NCBI RefSeq assembly: GCF_963583255.1
Contig: NC_084803.1
Coordinates: 9,228,238-9,292,237 of the forward strand
DNA from: Pyrus communis
Taxonomy: Eukaryota; Streptophyta; Magnoliopsida; Rosales; Rosaceae
Direction: 5' to 3'
DNA: 64,000 bases
Shown: piece after piece, positions 51,601 to 63,182 of the stretch
How the letters are laid out: every line of letters starts with the position of its first letter
Numbering within the stretch: position 1 is the first letter of the stretch
The notes under the pieces: generated by a model
What the model was told of the DNA's origin: nothing
Seen by the model: the letters and a program-made list of their open reading frames with translations, nothing else
The model's database searches: none
Position numbers and translations under genes: made by a program

Positions 51601-53213
51601 TCAAAGCCAAAAGTGCAGCATTGCCTGTTCAATAAAAAGAGAAATGGAAATAAGTCGTCAACCTCTGCATTCAAGGCGAACAAGATTCACGCTTAAGGGA
51701 AAACGCAAGAAAATCATACCTCCATAACATTGTGCAAGGGCTTATCATCCTGGGGACGGGGTTTCTTAGGCTTCCAACTACGCATTTCAGACTGTATTAA
51801 ATTAAGATGCTCGTGTATCTCCTGGAACAGCTTCAACTCCTCTTCGCCCGCATGACTAATTTCTTGCCTTATATTATTCCTTTCTCCCTCGAGCCGCTCT
51901 ATTCTCCTCCACAACTGTTGAAATTTCGCTTGCTGAGATTCAGTAACCCCACCACTCACCGCTGTCTCCCTCACATTTGAGTCAGCACTACTTATCACAT
52001 TTCTTGGTTTAGGTATTTTGTTCTCCTGCTTCTTGGTATGCAACATTTTCTTTACCCTATCCGTTTCATCTCTAACATATGCTTCTGTCGTCTCATCCAT
52101 CACCAAATCCGGCTTACCAAGCCTCACAATCAATGTACAAGGTTCTTTCTTCTCTCCTTCACCAGCTTTACTGTTTTCATAACTTTGTGGGACTTCAAAG
52201 ACATCATGGATGCTTGAGGAGCACGAAGGGCTAATAATCGGTTCCCTTCCCTGTAAATTCTCACTCTGCTTATGTTGATCCAAACTAGCAATAATTTCTT
52301 CACTGTCAGGTTCATTTTTTGGGCTTATGCATGTCTTCGGAATTGGAGGCAATGAACTAGTCCTAGATGGAGGACCCTTCAAGAGTACAGATTTTCCCCT
52401 ACCATAATCTTTATAATCGGATATCTCTTTCACTCGCGCATCTAACTTCTTAATCTGCTCCCATATTGTATTCATGTTCCCGCCTGCATCATTTGGAGAT
52501 TTCTTCTCTACATCTAGGCTCTGGACATTGACTTCCTGCTCCACCTTCTTCTCGTGTATTTTTGTAGCAGGTTCGGGTTTGGGGATCATTGGTCTGTCTC
52601 TATCTCGTTCTCTTTCTTTATCTCTTTCTCTTTCCATAGTGCTTTTCTGTTTGAGCAATTCCTTGAGCTCAATTGGAGGTAGAGAGTTGATTCTTCTAAT
52701 AGCCCCGCTAACACCTGTTTCCCCACTGCCAAAATCGCCTCGAGAGTTTATTCTTCTAATCATCCCATTAACACCTGCTTCCCCACTTCCAAAATCATTC
52801 CTTTGAAACAACAAATTCTCCGGATATACATTTTCACCAGCGCCTAACTCCGTGCTGCAGCCCATGCTTAAAAGCTTGTGCCTATAAGCCTGCAGTTGGA
52901 ACTCAAGCGAAGCAATTTCCATTTCTTTCTGATAAATGAGATCTTCGAAAATGGCAAGAGCTTCCTCGGAATGACATATCTTTTCCTCCGCCAATCTCTT
53001 GTATTGACTCGCTTCCATCTTCATAGCGGACTTTTCTCCTTGCAAACGCAATATCATGGATAGAGCTTCATCAGCTGCAGTAGATGATGCTTCTCTTTCC
53101 TGATCCAGATCATAGTAAAGCTTTTGCAGCAGTTGCTGCTGTGCTCTAAGCGCTTCAGTTAGCGTTGTAATATCAGTTTCAGGCATCCCACAAGGCACAC
53201 TACCCTCCGCCAT
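51601..53213 (-). CDS. Myosin-binding protein 7-like (GTD-binding/DUF593) protein
   Basis: Exons 53213-51720 and 51624-51601 give 505 residues. The last exon encodes only AMLHFWL-stop after a GT-AG intron; without the splice the frame would end two codons later as a short read-through. Residues about 12-115 form the coiled-coil GTD-binding domain (LQKLYYDLDQEREASSTAAD and ICHSEEALAIFEDLIYQKEM), which binds the globular tail of class XI myosins. The middle is low-complexity and charged (ERERDKERERD-like), encoded by a CTCTTTCT-rich stretch near 52600-52640. A second coiled coil lies at about 425-480. There is no N-terminal membrane helix, unlike MYOB1/2, which suits the MYOB7 (At5g06560) group. 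The ATG is the first in the exon. Upstream, minus-strand 5' UTR exons probably start near 53770-54450, with a donor at CAG then GTAATG (about 53767). Confidence 0.87.
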
Positions 53214-55730
53214 CTCAGTTATATGGCAAAAATCTGACTTTTAGAAAGAAAAAAAGCTATTCAAAATCATCAGTATTTACTTCAAATTCACATAGACAGT
53301 AACAAATTTAAACTCCATTTAAGGTTCCTAAGAAATGTAAAACTAAACTATTCAAAAACATAAGTGAAGAAATTCAGCTCACGAACCACAAAATTATACA
53401 AGTAATAAATTCGATGAACACAACAACAAACTAACCCGTACAAGCAGTAAAAGAAGAAGACAATATTGAGCATACGTTTTGTAAGAGCAGATGCCACTAT
53501 TTATATTGAAACAATCCTTGTGATTCCGTATTAAAATCAGCATAGGAAACAGAGACACAATTCCAATCCAACTATGAGTGCTAAGTATCAAGATTTAATT
53601 AAAGTTTCAATCCCGACAACTTTAAACTCTTCAACAAGACCTTTCCATACCAATTTAAAACACTACAGCCAGTTTCTAGCACTCTCAATCATACTCATAT
53701 TCTAACAAGAAATTGAAAACCACAGAAACAACACATACAAAGGAACCGAGAAGCAAAGTCACATTACCTGATTGCTGCGCAAGAGGCGAAAACTTGATCC
53801 TCGGAGCCAAACTCAGTTGAGAAAATCACTGCGGAAAGAACCAACCGTGTCAAAATTACTTCTTCCACAACATCGAAAAAGAAAGAACACAAACACGAAG
53901 AATGGGAAAACAAATAAATAAAAACAAATTACATGAAACTTGTTTCTGCAGTACAACGAATTAAGACAGAAGCCGGAAACGGAGAATTCTCTATCCGCGC
54001 TTTTCTGTTAAGGAACAAGCATAAAACAAGTCCACCTTCTTTTTATCTGCAATCAATGAGAAAACGAGGAACTTCAACGAAACGCCGCGAATGCTTAATG
54101 GTTGGAGCTTCCCAGGTTCAATTAGGTTCTTCATTCTTGTCCAGATTAACAGCATGCACGCAAATAGGATTTAATGCAAGTACAAAAGAAGGCTAACGTA
54201 AAAATAAAAAAAATAAAAAATAAAAAATAAAACTACCAAAAATTGAATCCTTGTTATTTGCCTTCCTTATAAAACAGCAGCATGAGCAGAAGCATTCATT
54301 CGGACATATTCTGAAACAGAAAGCATTGAATAAGGGTTAAACATAACTGTCCTAGCTAGCCTTTGTTTCCACGGAGGTAAATCATACGACAACATCGGCA
54401 AACACAAAATCTCTCTTCTTTCCGATCAACCAAACAGATCAAACCAGAAACGATGTCGTTTTACCTTCTCTCCCGGCGATTCGAGCTTCCCAGAACTTTC
54501 GATCGCTGTCTCAATAGACTAATAATCTAAAATCTTAATCCAGATTAATTTTTGTTAATCATTGCGATGCGGGACCCCTTCTCTTCCTTTTCTCCCGCTA
54601 CCGTTTTTAAAGGGTCCGTCTGATATTTCAAAAAGTCGTTAGTAGCTGGTTCAACGGCTACAAATTGTACAAGATGGCAGCAGGGTCCTAGATATTGCCC
54701 AGTATACACCGACCACCTGAAATATTTATATTTTGAGAAGCAGCCGACCACATGATATTTATATAGAGACTCGAGATGGGGATTGGGACGTTAAGGGGTC
54801 GATATCCAAGTCAATTCTATTTATTCTTCGGTAAAATTTGAAATAGATTCAATTTTTTAGACTACCTTTTGAAATAGGTCCAATTTTTAGTGACTTTTGA
54901 CTTTTGAAATAAGTCCAATTTTTAGTTACTTTGACTTCATATAAAAAAACCCCTTATTCTTTTACTGGGTAATACCCTATCTCTGTGCATGTGGTCAACC
55001 ATACTAAATTTCCCATTTTTTTTTTTAAAAAAATGATTTACACGCACTTAATCATATTGTCATCTGAAATAATAATACAATAACTTTCTAACACAGCATT
55101 ATGCGTAAATTTCCGCAAAGTGCATGTAAGTCTCTTTATTTTTTGCGTGCGGGCAGACAATGCATAAATGGCTTGCACAAATTTAGTCCAAAATAATTAA
55201 ATAGGAAATTAAATTATATAAGAAAAAGCTTCCATGTGGCCCATTATTTGCTTGTAATTTTGAATTTGTGGGTTATCCACATGACACATCCATGATTTAT
55301 GCTTGCATCATGTTCTCGTCAAGGACAGGATGGGTTCATAATTTTAAAATGGAAGTGCCAATCACACAGTTATTTTTATTTACGTATCTTTTTAAATTTT
55401 TTACTGTTAGATCAAATGAATTAAAAAAATTAATAGCTATAAATGAACAAGATGTGGAGGTAGAAACGGGTGCTTGAGTAACACTATCATTTTATTTTAT
55501 TTTTAAATAGAAAAAAGTAATGAACAAAGAAACAAAAGCGTGCATGACATCTTCATGAATGGACGACAAAATACAAAGAAAAATGATGGCAATAAATAAG
55601 GTGGGGGTATGGTGGGGCGGGTGGTCAGCTCCGATTCAGTCCAGTCCAGCCGGCCCCAGTCCAGACAAAGTACTCTGACTATTTCACAGATTAGTACTGT
55701 TTGCAAATGCATGTCTTAGTTTAGGAAGTG
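53214..55730. other. Leader introns of the myosin-binding protein gene and intergenic DNA
   Basis: 53214 to about 54450 is probably the 5' UTR with introns of the minus-strand gene. Further right is AT-rich intergenic DNA. An imperfect triplicate of TTTGAAATAGRTYCAATTTTT lies at about 54835-54930. I see no independent gene; short ORFs on either strand lack codon or family support. Confidence 0.4.
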
Positions 55731-55732
55731 GA

Positions 55733-56270
55733 AGGCTTTTAGTTAAAATTGTGTTTAAAATTAGCATAACTCTTTAACTTTATCTTAATAATAAAAAATC
55801 GTAAAATAGTTTCTGTAAAACATCAATCAATTATTCTATTAATGTGATGATGTGACGTCGCATGAGTACACAGATCTAAGCATATAGTGACATTTGAATT
55901 AACCATATTTTTTTTCCTTTTCATAATATATAAAACCAAAAATGAGAACTTAAAAAAAAATCATCATCTTTATCTGCGGAGTGAACCCAGACCAAAAATG
56001 TCATCACCCTAGCACATGTCGTTAATCCACTTAAACTATTTTTTTTTTATAATTAAGAAAATGAAAAAAATATATGATTAATTCACATGTCACTATATAA
56101 TTGGATTTATGAGGCCTAAACGGTGCTACATGAATAATTGATGAATTTTTCAGAGAAATACGAACATGATATATGATAGACAAGCTCAGAAACCGTTGTT
56201 TCTATCGATCATTATAGTTTAGTCTCAAAGAAATATACTAATTTCAAGGACTATTTAGCTAAAAACCCCA
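55733..56270. mobile_element. Foldback MITE, Mutator-like family (copy 3, diverged)
   Basis: The left end GGCTTTTAGTTAAAATTGTG with ATTAGCATAACTCTTTAACT matches the reverse complement of the right end GGGTTTTTAGCTAAATAGTC with AAATTAGTATATTTCTTTGA. Both match the terminal pattern of the copies at 14825-15190 and 27487-27906. The interior differs and is longer. No target duplication could be read. Confidence 0.55.
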
Positions 56271-56735
56271 GCCTAAACGAACGAATAGGATGCACAAGCA
56301 GAGATCATTCAAGAACAAGAAGATCTGAAGGGACATGTGAACTAATGTCAAACACAAACTAAAATCGACGACGGATGTAGGTGAAGAGTATGAGCACGGT
56401 TAGCTAGTTATAATGAATGGTGGATTGAACACCGGTGCCGTGCAAGATGCATCTGGAAAAAGATAACACACTGACATGATCGTTAGCCCTGGTATTCTTA
56501 GATACTCGTAAGAACCAAATACTCCAATGAGCGAAGCTGATAACACTCGTATATGAACCGAAGCTGTATATAAATTGCGTTATAACAAGCAGAACTGGCG
56601 ACAAATCGTTTCCATCTGATCTACTCCATAATTCTTGTTGCTCGAAGGCTCAAAGCCATGCAATAGATAAGAGAGCTTGTTGTGCCACTGCTTTTGACCC
56701 CGAGAAACCTAGCTCCGAGATTCGTCAATCTCATT

Positions 56736-58954
56736 TCAATCCACGGGAACCTCGACCTCCATCTTCAAATCAGAGTTGCCAAGAGTCTGTACACAATGAG
56801 GAAGAAAAATTTGACATCACTTTCTTATTTTCGGCATACATATAGTGCTTTCTACAAATTTGATAAGCTAAACTGAAATTCAATGCACGTATGATTATTC
56901 AAGTAATGTTTGCGAAAGTGTTAACTAATCTGATTAGAGAAGAACCAGGAACAAATAGACAATTAAGTTGTTTTACACTCTTCAGTATATCAAGAAGAGT
57001 ACAGCATGTTCAAAGAAAGGCAAACCAGAAGGGAAGCAAAACACCTCAACTTCTTGAGATGTTAAACCTTCAAGCCGTTCTATCACAGCGCTAGCCTATA
57101 TCACATATATGCTGGACCCAACAATAGTGTGACTTCGACAATGATAACTTAAGAACTTCGGAAAAATTTCAGAGGGCCTCCATTCCCATAAGGAAAATGA
57201 AGCTATTACTTCTACGCCGAATAAAAAGTAAAAAGTCAATGCTATATCCTTGAAAGTTGAAATCCATGCAGGTCGATGAAATGAAAAATTGACATTCTCT
57301 TTCCTTCATTCAATCCATGGACACATGAACAGTGTAAGGTATGGTTCCCAAAAGGCAAACAAAATTATACTAATAAGAGAAAATCTCATTGACCTCTATG
57401 GCATGATTAGGAAGGGCAATGCCAAACAAAGTTATACCAAAACGAAGATCCAAAATTCATAACACAATCACTAAAGTTGAAACAAGCTAAGCAAAGTGAT
57501 AAAAATCATACAAGGGAACGGCCAGACCAGTTATCTATATAATAACGTCCATCAACTACAACAGAGAACTCATTATGTTGTGGTACCTTCACAAAGTCCG
57601 ATATGCTTAACAATGAATCCCTTGTGTAGCCTGATTCCTCAAGGACATGCGTCAATACTTGCTGTAGAAAAATAAAACCGATACACAAAATATCAAATAC
57701 ACAAAAAGGAAACTTAACAGACTTGGTAGCTCACAGTCCCAGAACAGATAATTCCATTAATCTTGTATAAAAGAGAACCTGAAGTTGAGTTTTCAATCAA
57801 AAGTCCTCTTTTTTAGTAAGAAAACCAATGCATAGTCATTTGGAAAACCCGAATCCTAGATGAAAAACCAGATTATATTTTGATCAGTAACTTTAACAGA
57901 TGGTGAATACACTGAATACCTGTATACCAGGTAACTGAACATAGTCCGCATAAACATATTCACGATGAGAAAAGCTTGTGCAATATATACTTCACAGAGA
58001 TAATTTTTTTTTTTTTTTCAACATATGGACTTGTTGCATAATTAGAGAACTCTGCCTCGCTCCCAAGCCCAATGCAAAATACTCCAGAGTTTACAAAGAA
58101 AGGTTCATAATTGGATAACGCAATTTTGCGAAATGTGCTTAAGCACCCGTGTGTAATTACTGAGAACTCGATGTTAACATGAATTACATAAAGTTAGTAA
58201 TTTTCCATTCAAAGATTCAAACTTTAACATGGATTGTAAGAGAACCAACCTCCCTCTGTTGCTCAGATATGAACTGCCCCGTCAAATCCCGCAAAACATC
58301 CAACATGTCGCTGAATGCGACTTTCCCATTGCCGTCTGAAGCATATACCTTAAAAATAACTGCAAAACAGATACACACCCCAAACTGCAACTCAGAAACA
58401 AGACCAACAAATCAAACAAGCTCATAGCAGCCAACATATACTTCTAATATTAAAACTACATATGGCGAAATTATTACACTCGATTTTCTGCTGCAAGCTT
58501 GCACGAGAACTGAATGCTGATAAGAATAATACGAATTCCTTAAAGTTCAATCCATCCAATATCTTCAGCAATCTCTGAAATATGAATGTTAATAAATTTG
58601 TATTAAAAAAAATGTGAAAAATTAAATTAAAGCCTCAATCTTTGAGAGTGAGAAAGAGAGACTACCTGAGAGAGAGGATTGACGGCGAATTCGGGAACGG
58701 ACAAGAACTCATCGGCGGAGATGAAACCTCCGCCGCTGCGATCGAGCTGGCAGAACCGCTGGTACAGAGAAACTATCTCCTGCTGCGAAACTTGAAAAAC
58801 GAAACGCACAAATCGAATCGAATCGAATCAAATCAAATCAAACAGCTCAGAAACATTAAAAAAAAAAAATGAAAAATTGTTTACATGTGTTGTTACAGTG
58901 CTCCTGGACTTCTTCGATATCGTACTGTGTGAGCATCGAGGATGTGTTGCCCAT
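56736..58954 (-). CDS. Calcineurin B-like EF-hand Ca2+-binding protein (At3g18430 type)
   Basis: Exons 58954-58885, 58790-58666, 58574-58478, 58359-58250, 57661-57587 and 56786-56736 give 175 residues, the usual length of this plant family. The N-terminus MGNTSSMLT is a good N-myristoylation signal, as in calcineurin B. EF-hand loops: DRSGGGFISADE (first, slightly degenerate) and a canonical-like loop in ASDGNGKVAFSDM. The last pair, around LEESGYTRDSLLSISDF, is degenerate. The C-terminus ends KMEVEVPVD. It resembles regulatory subunit B of calcineurin more than the CBL family; plants lack a clear calcineurin A, so the partner is unknown. The last intron is long (56787-57586). Confidence 0.87.
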
Positions 58955-59311
58955 ATCGGCGGTGGCGAGGAAGAGGCGAGATCAGGTGCGGTGCAGTCTA
59001 GGGGAAGATGTGGAAAGGAAAGCCCTAACGAGCAGCGGAGATAACAAGGCGCTTGTAAAGGCCACCTTTGCAGGGAGGGACAGGTTACAAAGGTTGTTGG
59101 AGTTAATGTCGCACGCAGCAAGTGTGGTTGACTGGTTTCCGTTCCTCCGGCATGTTGGATCCATTTTTAAGTTTATTTGTTAATTTTGTTTATTTGATCA
59201 ATTTTAACAAAATGTAGAATAAAATGTAGTTAAAATATGATGACAAGAGAGTTCAAAATTTATAAAAATTAAAGGGTAAAATAAATTAAAATGAACTTTT
59301 CAAGGATCAAA

Positions 59312-59515
59312 CACTAAGGAGTGGTCTAGTAGTTGAGAATGCATTTCAGACCTGTATTTCATATGGTATGTTTTGAGTTCGATTCTAGTGTTGGTAAATC
59401 GTACGGTGGTAGTTAGAGAAGGCTAAAATGTCTTTATGAGTCTGCTTGGTCCCCGGAAGGATGGACTGCCCTGGTCAAGACATCAGCTTTTCAAGGGTTA
59501 GGTCTAGTAATATTT
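59312..59515 (+). mobile_element. tRNA-derived SINE, Au-like head (family 2)
   Basis: A perfect A box TGGTCTAGTAG at 59322-59332 and a near-perfect B box AGTTCGATTCT at 59376-59386 are 43 bases apart. The start AAGGAGTGGTCTAGTAG resembles the Au SINE head I recall. The 3' end is T-rich near 59505-59535. Confidence 0.65.
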
Positions 59516-59529
59516 TTTGTCATTTTTTT

Positions 59530-59690
59530 TTTGAACAAATGATATTATCTACACTAAAAAGGAAGGGGTGAGTTTAGCCTCAGAATGGGTTGGCATAATG
59601 TGGTTCAAACTCACATTTGGCGAGAATCGAACCTAAGACCTCTCACTTACAAGTGAAGAGGAATACCGCTAAACAGTAATACCAAGTAGC
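59530..59690 (-). mobile_element. tRNA-derived SINE (family 1)
   Basis: On the minus strand the B box GGTTCGATTCT (59633-59623) is followed by TTTGAACCACATTATGCCAA and ends in an A-rich tail at about 59530. It is in opposite orientation to the adjacent family-2 SINE, tail to tail. A second copy is at about 46139-46299. Confidence 0.65.
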
Positions 59691-60000
59691 AATATTTTTG
59701 TCACTTGTATGATAAAGTTATGAGATCGAATATGGTAAATAACAAGTTCGTAGCTAATTTAACACCAACTCATTTAGTCTAAAATATATCATTGTTTTAG
59801 AAAATAACGATGACAAGAGATAAATTAAAATTATATAAAAATTAAGGAGGCAATTGAGTAAAATAAACTTTTAAGGGGCCAAATCGCCAATGGGTTACAA
59901 GTGGAGGGCAAATCGCAGAATATCCTTTGTATAATTTTGGTTGAATTCGCTGAATATCATTGGTGTTGCGGTCAAAGAAATATTTTGTTTTCTCCAGCGC

Positions 60001-61384
60001 GTGAGCTAGCACCTGCCGCTACCACTCCCGCAATACTCAGCCTCTCAACCGGAGAAATCGCCCTGACCGGCGAAGGGGTAAGTCTGAGTTGCAGAAACCT
60101 GATTCGCGCGCAGGGACGGCGGAAGAAAGAGGCTCAGGTTGATTTCCGCGCGCAGATTTTGGCCGGCATATCACCTCACCGCTCCCAGGTTGCTTATATC
60201 TGAACTGCAAACAATTCATAGATTAAATTTTATTCTCAAAGTAACAGCTGATGTCCAGATGATTTTTTTTATAAATAAAGAAGAAAACTTTGGTATTTCT
60301 GTAGACTGTTGGGTGAAATTAAGGGTTGCCCATTTTCTGATTTACTGAAAAACTAGTAGGGTTAAATTGCCATTGAAGAATTATGAAATAAATTAACTAA
60401 CTTCGTTGTTGAATTGTTTGATTTGTGGTTGATGCATATGGATTTTGTAGTTTATGCACCGGAGCATGGTAGAATTTTCGTGATGCATAACATTGAAGTG
60501 TCATGTATTTCTAACAGGATTTTTTTTTGGCAGACTATTAAGCTGAGAAATACTGATTCCTGCGCGTATTCGGTTCAGAGTTGAAGAATGGTGGGTAAAT
60601 TCATGATCCTCCCTAACTCTTTCGTTTTGTTACATTGTAATTGTTGGCACATGTCGATGAGTACATTAAGTTAACGAAGGAATGAATAAATCCTGCAAAC
60701 AGAATCATTATTTTGTAAGGAAATTGTGCTTAAAGAAACTCAGGGGTTTGTTTTTTGATCATCTAGTCGAAACTCAATTGGTTATTCATATTGATTAATA
60801 CAAGGTTGGAACTTGGAACAGTGACTCCTCCGGTTATAGGGAGCAAATGTAGGCAACTTATGGAACATGATGCAGTGTCCTCCTTTAAGTAATTTCATGT
60901 GTAAAGCCATGTTATCGGGTGCTGGTTGCACAAGTGAACTTCTTGAAACTGCTTTGGGGGCATATTGAAGCTTTCCTTTCACAAAAGACCAAATTGAGAG
61001 CAAAATATGAGGTTTTAGAACACAATTCGAAATAAGACTACCAAAAATATAGGTGTCCATATCTGAAGCCTTAAAGTTATGCTAAGTTGCGTTTTGGTCA
61101 TATTTGTGCATGGAGATTCAACCTATTTATTGTGATTTCTTTGATCAGAGTGCCTCTAGTACTTGAAAAAAAGGGGATTGAAATTGTGTGTGGCCTGTAT
61201 TTTAGGTCACTGTAGGTCTTGTTCTTCGACTATGATATGTTGTTCGTTTTAGCAGTTGCATATTTAAGAAATTTGTACGGAATACAAGACTAAGAAAAGA
61301 TTAGTGGTTTCAATGTCTCTTTTATCATTAACGGAAAGGAAATAAATGTATGTCTGATTTGTCTATGTGTATGTTTTCCAGGCC
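60001..61384 (+). promoter_or_regulatory. Leader exons and introns of the elongin-B-like gene
   Basis: A GC-rich stretch (about 59995-60170) looks like promoter plus first leader exon, with a strong donor GTAAGT at about 60080. A second leader exon runs from 60534 (after GGCAG) to 60590. It ends in ATG just before a GT donor. A long intron then leads to the acceptor at 61380-61381. Confidence 0.45.
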
Positions 61385-62253
61385 ATGTATATCCGCGTTA
61401 AGCGTAGTAAGACAACCTACTTTATCCAGTGTGAACCAACTGAGACAAGTTTAGATATTAAGCAGAAATTGCATGATCTTACTGATCAACCGGTCAATGA
61501 TCAGCGCTTGATCTTAGTCAGTACCGGGGAAGTATTGGAGGATTCAAAGACGTTGGCAGATCAGAAGGTATGAAACATAAGTTGCAGTTTCCTCCCTCCT
61601 ACTTGAACTTAAAGAGATTCAATACTACGATTAAATTTCATCACATTGACATTCTAAATACTAATCCATTGAGCTCCAAATGCGTTGATGTCTTCATTGA
61701 TGTTTTTATGTCCTTTCAGGTTGAAAATGATGCCGTTGTTGCATTGGCCTACAGAAAAGGCAAGTCTCTCATCCTTTTGTTCTTTCAATTCTCACCTTAA
61801 GTTAACTCCAAGCTTATATTTGGCATGTCTACTTTGTTCTCGGGGTTGTTAGTGGTTGATATGGGTTGAAAACTGAGCACCTGTTTGTCGAGATACATTC
61901 ATGGATGAAAATACACTGCATCCCTATTAAATGGTAGCCGATGTAGGTGATGTAGAACAGATGGAAAGCTTATTGAATTACATTGGCATGAAATCTTGAA
62001 ACCCCGAGGAAAAAGGCACAAAATAGGGCAGAATCTGCATTCCCGTCGTGAATTGGATTGTGAATATTTCAGATACTGTTTGAGGACCATTTTGATTTAG
62101 TCATCTTTTTTAAGACCAGCTTGTGTATTGTTCTTTATCTTATGTTTGCTTTGGACTTGATGGCCTCCAGATGACAATGAGTTTGAAGAGGTCAACATTG
62201 TACGACCAGACGACTTCTATCTGTCTCGTGATGCAGATGCTGGCAATTGGTGA
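61385..62253 (+). CDS. Elongin-B-like ubiquitin-fold protein (At5g57860 type)
   Basis: Exons 61385-61567, 61720-61759 and 62171-62253 give 101 residues. The sequence begins MYIRVKRSKTTYFIQCEPTE and has the ubiquitin-like fold pattern through DLTDQPVNDQRLILVSTGEV, then NEFEEVNIVRPDDFY and a C-terminus ending GNW. It lacks a C-terminal di-Gly, so it is not a conjugated modifier. Elongin-B relatives act as adaptor scaffolds in transcription-elongation or cullin ligase complexes; the plant protein's role is not established to my knowledge. The second intron starts with GC (AAAAG, then GCAAGT). If the upstream exon ending in ATG at 60588-60590 is used, two residues (M-A) would be added in frame. 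Confidence 0.86.
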
Positions 62254-62504
62254 AGTCGGAAACATTGCTCCGGCGGTAGTCTAAATCTGAGATTGTTTCC
62301 TTCTTGTGCTCGGATTTTTAGGACAATAATTGTTATTTTTAACAAACAGTTGTGGTAAAGTCTGTAGATGAAATAATTCATTCATGAAATTGACAGCATT
62401 AGTAGTATTTGTATGAAATAAACAAATGATAGTGGTGCTAAAAAAAAATTATCACAGAGATTATTGGTCCTACTTTATATGATGGAAAACTTGGATAAAT
62501 ATAA

Positions 62505-62658
62505 GGGAACTTTAACGAAAAGCTTCCGGTACTATTCATTTTAACGAAAAATCATATTTTTACTTTAAAAGGTCAATTATGGTACTATTTACTTTACCTT
62601 TTATTTTGTTCTTATCGTTAAAACTCAAAGTTTTTAAGTTTTTTTTATTAGTTTTTCT
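62505..62658. mobile_element. Short Mutator-like MITE with 9-bp target duplication
   Basis: Identical 9-base repeats TAAATATAA at 62496-62504 and 62659-62667 flank a 154-base element starting GGGAACTTTAACGAAAAGC. Its end is loosely inverted (reverse complement AGAAAAACTAATAAAAAAAA). I recall this sequence, with GGTACTATTCACTTTACC inside, as common in apple and pear DNA. Confidence 0.8.
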
Positions 62659-63182
62659 TAAATATAAAGAGTTCAAATCTCAAAACTTTGGTCCATTTCG
62701 ATTAATGTCGTCTGCCATGTTATTGCTCGGTCCTGATAGGAGCATATTTAGGCGACTTACTTAGCTTGTTTTCGTACATTTATATTGTTAATTCATAGTT
62801 GTTTTAGTAGTTTAAGCCATTTTCGTGTGTTTTTAGGTTCATATGGCTAAGGAAGCAAAAATATGCATTTTGGAGCATTTTGGAGCAAAATTGGACTTGG
62901 AATGGATAGCTTATATTTGGAGCAAAAGGAATGGACGAAATTGAAGGATTCCTAATCCATTGCAGCCACATGCATTTCCAACCTAATCACTCACCCACAC
63001 AATCTGCCATCATTCACACAAACACCATCAATGCCGTGAAATCTCATTCCACTTTCTAGCCATTCCACATGCCATTGTCATTCCACTTCATTTCACTTTG
63101 CATTTCCAGATTATTCCTTCATCATTGCACCACAAATCAGCCACATGCATTCACTCTTTAATGCACATGCATTCATCATCAT

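Larger units (their letters stand above)
58955..60000. other. Intergenic region with two SINEs
   Basis: Spacer between the divergent calcineurin-B-like and elongin-B-like genes. The first 200 bases are GC-richer and probably hold the promoter of the minus-strand gene. Two tRNA-derived SINEs occupy about 59312-59690. 59700-59990 is AT-rich without features. Confidence 0.45.

Noticed and set aside
53933..54196. 87-residue plus-strand ORF in the leader region of the myosin-binding protein gene
   Set aside because: It lies antisense to probable 5' UTR exons, has no recognisable family pattern and no splice context; likely chance.
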